Positions 58,928 to 64,000 of a stretch of 64,000 nt of DNA are shown here, in pieces. The notes beneath the pieces are model-generated. The model saw only the letters and a program-made list of their open reading frames with translations, was not told where the DNA came from and did no database searches. The stretch's first letter is position 1. The number at the start of each line of letters is the position of its first letter. Made by a program: the position numbers and the translations under genes. The DNA comes from UBA7672 sp030824255 (GTDB taxonomy: Bacteria; Pseudomonadota; Alphaproteobacteria; Caulobacterales; Hyphomonadaceae): assembly GCA_942493305.1 (NCBI GenBank), contig OW818686.1:1364001-1428000 (forward strand), given 5' to 3'.

Positions 58928-61509
58928 CAGACTGTCTCCTTTGAAGGCGATGCGTGGGAGGGCGCGGGAAGCGTTGGGTGATTGAGGGCGGTGACGCAGC
59001 CAGTGCTGGGTTGAGTGGCGGCGCCAACGTCGATGGGTGCGACGGCGTCGAGTTCATCGAGCACCCACCCCAGCTGGCGCGCCATCATGAACCGCCGCCA
59101 GAACGGCGTGGTCGCGGGCTGGCCTTCGAGTGAAGCCATCAGCGATCGGGAGGCCGGATCGGACGCGGCGCAGAAGGCAAGCGCGATCGGGCCAAGGCCG
59201 AGTTCAAACAGCCGGCGCCCCTTGGGGCTGGCATAATAATAGTGACGCTTGCGCTGCGCTGTTGCGATGAGCTCGATCTCGGTCTCATTGAGCCCGAACC
59301 GTTCGTACGCCTGGCGCTGCTGCGGCTCGAAGGCGCGCTCGTTGGGCAGGTAGATTCGCGTTGGGCAGGATTCGATCAGGGCCGGCGCAATCGCGCTGTC
59401 AGCAATGTCGGCCAGCGACTGGGTCGCGAACACGACGGCGACATTCTTCTTGCGCAGCGTCTTGAGCCATTCGCGAATGCGCGCGGCGAAGATGGGCGAG
59501 TCGAGGAAGAGCCAGGCCTCGTCGAGAATGAGGAGCGTGGGCTTGCCATCGAACCGCTCTTCGAGCCGGTCGAACAGGTGGATGAGCGCCGGCGCAGCGG
59601 CCCGCGGCCGCGCCATGATCTCCTCCATCTCGAACAGCACGACATCCGACAGTTCGAGACGATCCTCGGCGCCGTCGAACACGCCGCCCATCGCGCCGTC
59701 CTGCGTGTAGGGGAGGAGGGCGGCCTGGACGGCCGCGTTCTGGACAAGCAGGCGCAGGCCGGTGAGGTGACGCTGCTCGCGCGGCGCAGATCGCAGGCTC
59801 CCGAGCGCGGACCAGACCGGCTCCTTGATGTCGGGCGTGTCAGGCAGGCCCTCCTGCGCCAGGATCGTCATGATCCAGTTGAGCGCATCAGCGCGACCCT
59901 GCGCCGTGTCGATGCGCGCGAGCGGCTGGAAGGCGGCGACGCCGTCTCCGCCAAGATCGATCGCCGTGCCGCCCATGCCAAGCAGAGCGGCGCGGGCAGA
60001 CCCTCCCTTGTCGAACACAAAGACCTTCGCGCCGGCATACCGCCGCCATTGCAGCGCGAGGAAGGAGAGCAGCACGGACTTGCCGGCGCCGGTGGGACCG
60101 ACCACCATGGTGTGACCGACATCGCCGACATGGAGATCAAGCCGGAACGGCGTTGACCCATCGGTGCGCGCCAAGGCGAGCGCGGGGGCGCCGAGATGGC
60201 GGTTGCGCGCGTCTCCGGCCCACGCGGTCGAGAGCGGTGCGACATGCGACAGGTTGAGCGTCGACACCATGGGATGGCGAACATTGGCCCAAGCATGCCC
60301 GGCGAGGCTCGAGAGCCAGGCTTCCACGGCATTGAGGGATTCCGCAACCGCGACAAAGCCACGCGAGGCGATGATACGCTCGGCTGTGCGGAGCTTCTCG
60401 TCGGCCTCTTCCACGGTTGCGCCCATGACCACGAGCGTCGAGGTCATGAAGCCATATCCGATGAGTTCGGATCCCAGCTCCTGCAGCGCCTCGTCGACCT
60501 CCTCGGACTTGGCGATGGCGTCCGGATTGGCGAAGGTCGCCGCCTCCCGGGTCAGCATCTCCTTGACCAGGGCGCCCATCGACTTGTGCTTGGAGAACCA
60601 GAGCCGGCGCCATTTGATGAGCTCTCGCTCGGACTCCTCCCGATCGAGGCAGAGGTAGCGCGTCATCCAGCGATAGGTCATCGCCGCGGCGTTCAGATCG
60701 TCGAGTACGCCCGGATGCGTGAACGGTGGGAACCCTTTCAGCGTCAGGACCCGGAGATGCTGGGCGCCGAGCATGGGCGCAACGCCCCCCATGAGCGGGG
60801 CATCGCAGAGATAGCCATCCAGGAAGGCAGCGCCCGCTGGCGCGCGTAGGGATGTCGGGCGCGGCGAGACGTGTCCTTTGAGGTAGGACAGGGTCTCGTC
60901 ATCACTAAGCCGGTGGAATTCGGCAACGATGCCTTCGAACATGCCGAAGGCCTGGGCGAGGCTGCGCTGGAACGTCTCGAGTGCGTCGCGCGCAACACGC
61001 CGGTCGAGGATATCCTTGGCGTCCGCTTTTCCGCGTCGGGTCGGTTTGCTCGCGCCCGCCGCGGACAGCGCCTTCTTGCCGTCGATCTCGAAGAAGAAGG
61101 CCGACGCCTTTCGGCTTGAGTCCTGCTCCGGCGTCCATTGCAGCGTCAGGTGGTGGAGGGTCTCGAACTGCGAGCCCGCCTGTTCGAAATCGGCTGCGCG
61201 TTCGGAGTCGATGAGACGTGACAGCTCGTCTTCGAACGCGCCATCGGGATAATCGGTAATCTCTCGCCGGTCGGCCTCGACATAGACGGCCCAGCCGCGG
61301 CCGAGGCGGCGGAACACGTTGTTGGCGCGGGCCGCGAAGGACACGAGCTCTTCGGGTGTGGAGGAGCGGACGTCAGGTCCGCGGAAGCGCGCGGTCGCCT
61401 GGAACGAGCCGTCCTTGTTGAGGACGATGCCGGGCGCAACCAGCATGGCCCAGGGCAGATAGTCTTCAAGCCGGTTGGGCGTGTGGGCATAAGGCGCAAG
61501 GCTGAACAT
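58927..61509 (-). CDS. trbE: conjugal transfer ATPase TrbE (VirB4-like)
   Basis: 860 residues. N-terminal VirB4 domain, then the AAA-like motor: Walker A VGPTGAGKSVLLSF near residue 470, Walker B TLLILDEAWLFLDSP near 660, and VVFATQSLADI after it. It powers pilus assembly and DNA transfer from the inner face of the membrane. It starts 66 bp after the trbD stop, whereas in many relatives the two overlap. Confidence 0.93.
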   Translation of the reverse strand: MFSLAPYAHTPNRLEDYLPWAMLVAPGIVLNKDGSFQATARFRGPDVRSSTPEELVSFAARANNVFRRLGRGWAVYVEADRREITDYPDGAFEDELSRLIDSERAADFEQAGSQFETLHHLTLQWTPEQDSSRKASAFFFEIDGKKALSAAGASKPTRRGKADAKDILDRRVARDALETFQRSLAQAFGMFEGIVAEFHRLSDDETLSYLKGHVSPRPTSLRAPAGAAFLDGYLCDAPLMGGVAPMLGAQHLRVLTLKGFPPFTHPGVLDDLNAAAMTYRWMTRYLCLDREESERELIKWRRLWFSKHKSMGALVKEMLTREAATFANPDAIAKSEEVDEALQELGSELIGYGFMTSTLVVMGATVEEADEKLRTAERIIASRGFVAVAESLNAVEAWLSSLAGHAWANVRHPMVSTLNLSHVAPLSTAWAGDARNRHLGAPALALARTDGSTPFRLDLHVGDVGHTMVVGPTGAGKSVLLSFLALQWRRYAGAKVFVFDKGGSARAALLGMGGTAIDLGGDGVAAFQPLARIDTAQGRADALNWIMTILAQEGLPDTPDIKEPVWSALGSLRSAPREQRHLTGLRLLVQNAAVQAALLPYTQDGAMGGVFDGAEDRLELSDVVLFEMEEIMARPRAAAPALIHLFDRLEERFDGKPTLLILDEAWLFLDSPIFAARIREWLKTLRKKNVAVVFATQSLADIADSAIAPALIESCPTRIYLPNERAFEPQQRQAYERFGLNETEIELIATAQRKRHYYYASPKGRRLFELGLGPIALAFCAASDPASRSLMASLEGQPATTPFWRRFMMARQLGWVLDELDAVAPIDVGAATQPSTGCVTALNHPTLPAPSHASPSKETV

Positions 61510-61575
61510 GGGGTGGGTCCGATGAATGCGAGCGGGTGTGGGATGAGATTTTGACGGGGCTAGTTCTCGAGGCGC

Positions 61576-61842
61576 CTAGTTTTCCAGGCGATTGGGGATC
61601 CGCATGGATCGCTTCAGCACCTCGACGGCGTCGGGATCGCGACGAGCGAGAAAGACGCCGAGGAGATGCCCCGCGACGCCCAGGAGAATCCCCGGAACGA
61701 TGAGTCCGGCGAAGGCGATGATCGCCGCCAGCGTTCCATTGAGGATGGCGTAGGACCTTGGCGCGCCGCCCATGAGGATGGGCGCTGTGAGCGCGTGGCG
61801 GACCGGCGCAAGAAAACCTGGGACGTCGCGAGGATCGCGCAT
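61576..61842 (-). CDS. trbD: conjugal transfer protein TrbD (VirB3-like)
   Basis: 88 residues. PGFLAPVRHALTAPILMGGAPRS then two hydrophobic helices (LAAIIAFAGLIVPGILLGVAGHLLGVFLA), the VirB3 pattern. It works with TrbE at the inner membrane. Its last codons (CGCCTGGAAAACTAG) are nearly repeated right after the stop as CGCCTCGAGAACTAG, a 16-bp tandem near-duplication at 61560-61590. Confidence 0.88.
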   Translation of the reverse strand: MRDPRDVPGFLAPVRHALTAPILMGGAPRSYAILNGTLAAIIAFAGLIVPGILLGVAGHLLGVFLARRDPDAVEVLKRSMRIPNRLEN

Positions 61843-61847
61843 GTCTT

Positions 61848-62210
61848 CTACTCCTGGGGAATGAGGGCGCCGCCGCCGCCCACCAGCGGCAGGAAGAAGC
61901 TTGCGGCAGCGAACGCGATCGCGAGGCCGAGGAGGATCTGCAGCAGCTTCTTGAAGCCCTGGCCGACATCTCCGAAGGCGAGGGTGAAGCCTGTCGCGAC
62001 GATGATCAGGATCGCGAGAATCCGGGCCACCGGGCCGGTGATCGAATCGAGCACCGCCGTGAGTGGTCCCTCCCACGGCATGCCGCCGCCAGCTGTGGCG
62101 GCGTGCGCGGGGCCGCTCATCAGCAGCGCGATGCCGCCGATGACGGCCGCCTTGCCTGCCATCTGGCTCGCCAGGCGCAGAGCTGCGCGTGTCGTCGTCT
62201 GAAGTCTCAT
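61848..62210 (-). CDS. trbC: conjugal transfer pilin TrbC (VirB2-like)
   Basis: 120 residues. Long basic signal region (AALRLASQMAGKAAVIGGIALLMSGPAHA) cleaved to a small pilin with two hydrophobic helices (VARILAILIIVATGFTLAFGD; LLQILLGLAIAFAAASFFLPLVGGGG). This is the major mating-pilus subunit. Its ATG overlaps the trbB stop by four bases. Confidence 0.9.
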   Translation of the reverse strand: MRLQTTTRAALRLASQMAGKAAVIGGIALLMSGPAHAATAGGGMPWEGPLTAVLDSITGPVARILAILIIVATGFTLAFGDVGQGFKKLLQILLGLAIAFAAASFFLPLVGGGGALIPQE

Positions 62211-63193
62211 TGGTCACTCCTGTTCGATGGGTCATGCGCGTGTCCCCCGCGCGCGGTGGGCTCCTGCGGCAGGGGCGGTTTGCCCTTGGGCGCAAAGATC
62301 TCTGGAATGCGCCGGCCGGCGGGGCCGCCGCGCTCGACGAAGACGACGAGGTCGATGGCTTCCGCGATCAGCGCGCGCGGCGGCGTCTCGCAGACCTCCA
62401 TGGTGAGCTGCTCGAGGCGCGCGAGCGCCGCCTGCGCCGAGTTGGCGTGAAGGGTCGCGATGCCGCCGGGATGTCCGGTGTTCCAGGCCTTGAGGAGATC
62501 GAGCGCTTCCGGCCCGCGCACCTCGCCCACGACGATGCGGTCGGGGCGCAGTCTCAGCGTGGAACGGACGAGGTCCGAGAGCGAGACGGCGCCAGGTTGC
62601 GTGCGCATGGCGACGACGTCTTCGGCTGCGCACTGGAGTTCGCGCGTGTCCTCGAGAATGACGACGCGCTCGCGCAGACGGGCAATCTCGTCGAGGAGCG
62701 CATTGGCGAGCGTTGTCTTGCCCGAGCCAGTGCCGCCAGCGACGATGATGTTGGCGCGGCGGAGGACGGCGTCCCGCAACTCAGCGGCCTGATCGGCGGT
62801 CACCACACCCGATGTGACATACTCATCCAGCGTGAAGACGCGGCTTGCAGGCTTGCGAATGGCAAAGCAGGGACCACGCGAGACCGGGGGAAGCACGCCC
62901 TCGAACCGTTCACCGCGTGGCGGCAGCTCCGCCGAGACGATGGGCGTGTCCCGGTTGGCGGAAGCGCCGGTCAGGGTCGCGACCAGGCGAATGACGCGTT
63001 CGGTTTCGGAGGCCTCGAGGCGGTGTGGCGTCGCGATGCGTCCGCGGCCGACCTGTTCGAGCCAGAGCCTGCCGTCAGGATTGGCGATGACTTCGATCGT
63101 GTCAGGCGCCTCGAGCATCGCCGCGATCGACGGCCCGAGCGCCGTCATCAGCATGGCAAGGCCGCGCGTGGGTTCGTTTGGCGTCGCGCTCAT
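62207..63193 (-). CDS. trbB: conjugal transfer ATPase TrbB (VirB11-like)
   Basis: 328 residues of the secretion-ATPase family. Walker A VAGGTGSGKTTLANALL near residue 152, VILEDTRELQC, RIVVGEVRGPEALDLLKAWNTGHPGG (Walker B/His region). A hexameric ATPase at the base of the channel. It overlaps trbC and the CopG-like gene by four bases at each end, so the operon is tightly coupled. Confidence 0.93.
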   Translation of the reverse strand: MSATPNEPTRGLAMLMTALGPSIAAMLEAPDTIEVIANPDGRLWLEQVGRGRIATPHRLEASETERVIRLVATLTGASANRDTPIVSAELPPRGERFEGVLPPVSRGPCFAIRKPASRVFTLDEYVTSGVVTADQAAELRDAVLRRANIIVAGGTGSGKTTLANALLDEIARLRERVVILEDTRELQCAAEDVVAMRTQPGAVSLSDLVRSTLRLRPDRIVVGEVRGPEALDLLKAWNTGHPGGIATLHANSAQAALARLEQLTMEVCETPPRALIAEAIDLVVFVERGGPAGRRIPEIFAPKGKPPLPQEPTARGGHAHDPSNRSDQ

Positions 63194-63648
63194 GTCGCGG
63201 CCTCCTGATGCGGAGGCGGCGCGCCCTGATACTGACCGTGATCCTGTTCCGGTGCGTTGTAGGCGTCCTGCAGCGTCGACCGGCCAGAGCTGAGCTTGGC
63301 GACCACGACCGAGAGCATGTTGCCTAGCCGGTCGCGTCCGCGGGCGCTCCAGCTCGCCCGGTCCGCCTCCGGAATGTCCGGCGTGACGCTCAGCAGGAAG
63401 CGTGCAGACTGGGCGGCAAGCTCAAAATGCGTTTCGATATTGCGCTCGACCGCTGACAGCCTGCGCGTGACCTGGCCGAGGCTCGCGATGATGGCCGCCT
63501 GTTCGGCATCGTGCCCGGACGTCATCAGCCGGCGCATGATGGCGTCCTCGACAATGTCGGAGACACTGCGATCGTCGATCGCCGCCACACGCTTCAGCGT
63601 CTCGGCGATGTCGGGCGTGACGTAGGTTGTGATCTTGCAGCGTGCCAT
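63190..63648 (-). CDS. CopG/RHH-like regulator of the transfer operon
   Basis: 152 residues. The N-terminus ARCKITTYVTPDIAETLKRVAAIDDRSVSDIVEDAIMRRL is a ribbon-helix-helix DNA-binding domain of the CopG type. The rest is helical with a Pro/Gln tail. It lies between traG and trbB, as CopG-like genes do in Tn4371-type and rhizobial elements, and probably represses the trb operon. Its stop overlaps the trbB start. Confidence 0.85.
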   Translation of the reverse strand: MARCKITTYVTPDIAETLKRVAAIDDRSVSDIVEDAIMRRLMTSGHDAEQAAIIASLGQVTRRLSAVERNIETHFELAAQSARFLLSVTPDIPEADRASWSARGRDRLGNMLSVVVAKLSSGRSTLQDAYNAPEQDHGQYQGAPPPHQEAAT

Positions 63649-63656
63649 GTGCGATC

Positions 63657-64000
63657 TCAGCGTCCCGGTCCATCGAGAAGGTCGTCATCGAAGCCGAACA
63701 GTGTCCGCGCCGGATCGACGCCTTCGAGGATCTGGCTGTCGCGTGCAGCGGCCGCGGCGGGCTCTGCTTGCGGCGTCGGAGCGGTCGCCAGACCGGGCGT
63801 GGTGAAGTCGAACGACTTCTGATTGGCCCCCGCCGCCGGGCGCCGCGGCGGGGAGACCGAGGCGGGGCGGGCCGCGGAGGGGCGAGCAGCCCGGGGCGGC
63901 GGCGGGGTCGGCGCCCCAGCGGGAGGGGAGGAGGGCGCCGATGGAGATGCGGATGTCGATGCTGTCAGGCCATCCCAGCTCGTTGGCACGCCGGGACCGC
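63657..64000 (-). CDS. traG: C-terminal end of TraG-type coupling protein (partial)
   Basis: The frame is open to the window edge, so only about 114 C-terminal residues are seen. They are a low-complexity Pro/Ala/Ser stretch followed by DSQILEGVDPARTLFGFDDDLLDG. The position directly upstream of the CopG-like gene and trbB fits traG (VirD4-like coupling protein), but the conserved motor domain lies outside the window. A relaxase C-terminus is the alternative. Confidence 0.55.
   Translation of the reverse strand, partial: GPGVPTSWDGLTASTSASPSAPSSPPAGAPTPPPPRAARPSAARPASVSPPRRPAAGANQKSFDFTTPGLATAPTPQAEPAAAAARDSQILEGVDPARTLFGFDDDLLDGPGR

Larger units (their letters stand above)
32350..64000. mobile_element. 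putative integrative and conjugative element, left part
   Basis: The element is bounded on the left by a tRNA-Thr 3' fragment next to a tyrosine integrase. It carries metabolic cargo (34-48 kb), a second recombinase-like gene, a RelA/SpoT-domain gene, and a leftward traG-trb mating operon that runs off the window. The left flank is housekeeping sequence. The right end is not visible; the intact tRNA-Thr(CGT) should mark it. It is also possible that two elements lie side by side, since trbI is partly duplicated at 50558. Confidence 0.65.

Noticed and set aside
1..64000. CRISPR array, rRNA or a classical insertion sequence
   Set aside because: No regularly spaced repeats, ribosomal RNA sequence or transposase with terminal repeats was recognised.

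Overview
The window is a high-GC alphaproteobacterial chromosome segment. The fba-pgk-gap-tkt cluster, DUF4164-zapA, suhB, thiE, rpmE and TonB/MFS nutrient genes suggest a Caulobacterales/Hyphomonadaceae-like organism; this is inferred from gene content and protein style, not from a marker gene. No rRNA, intact tRNA or CRISPR array is visible.

Region 1 (1-23.9 kb) is core chromosome. It starts with the end of a DUF1275 membrane protein, then rpmE, an MsbA-type ABC exporter, a YciI-like protein, two inositol-monophosphatase-family enzymes around a GT39-like glycosyltransferase, and thiE. At 7.4-8.7 kb sits a small, AT-richer two-gene unit: an unknown acidic-tailed protein translationally coupled to a TIR-like protein. 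The central carbon genes follow, all leftward: fba, pgk, an unknown gene, gap and tkt, interrupted by small enzymes and a 118-bp palindromic repeat. Then come DUF4164-zapA, a cytochrome c'/cytochrome b pair, recQ, and a small secreted protein next to a membrane-embedded chemotaxis receptor.

Region 2 (24-32 kb) looks like one rightward uptake-and-degradation operon: TonB receptor, MFS carrier, lipoprotein carboxylesterase and acyl-CoA ligase, followed by a TetR regulator. An inverted repeat lies in its 5' region.

Region 3 (32.35 kb to beyond the right edge) is best read as an integrative and conjugative element. It begins with the displaced 3' half of a tRNA-Thr(CGT) gene beside a tyrosine integrase. 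Cargo follows: an alcohol dehydrogenase, two paralogous SDRs, an F420-type NADP reductase fold, LysR, a Bcr/CflA pump, a carboxymuconolactone decarboxylase-cupin protein, a Cys-less FGE-fold lipoprotein, a periplasmic PaoABC-type aldehyde oxidoreductase, an aldo/keto reductase, a Tat flavodoxin and an NTF2-fold protein. The theme is handling of reactive aldehydes, ketones or aromatics.

Next come a large XRE-tyrosine-recombinase-like protein and a 997-residue RelA/SpoT-domain protein lying between a decayed trbI 3' end and the intact trbI. Finally there is a leftward P-type conjugation operon (traG end, copG-like gene, trbB, C, D, E, J, L, F, G, I). The remaining transfer genes and the intact tRNA-Thr should lie to the right of the window.
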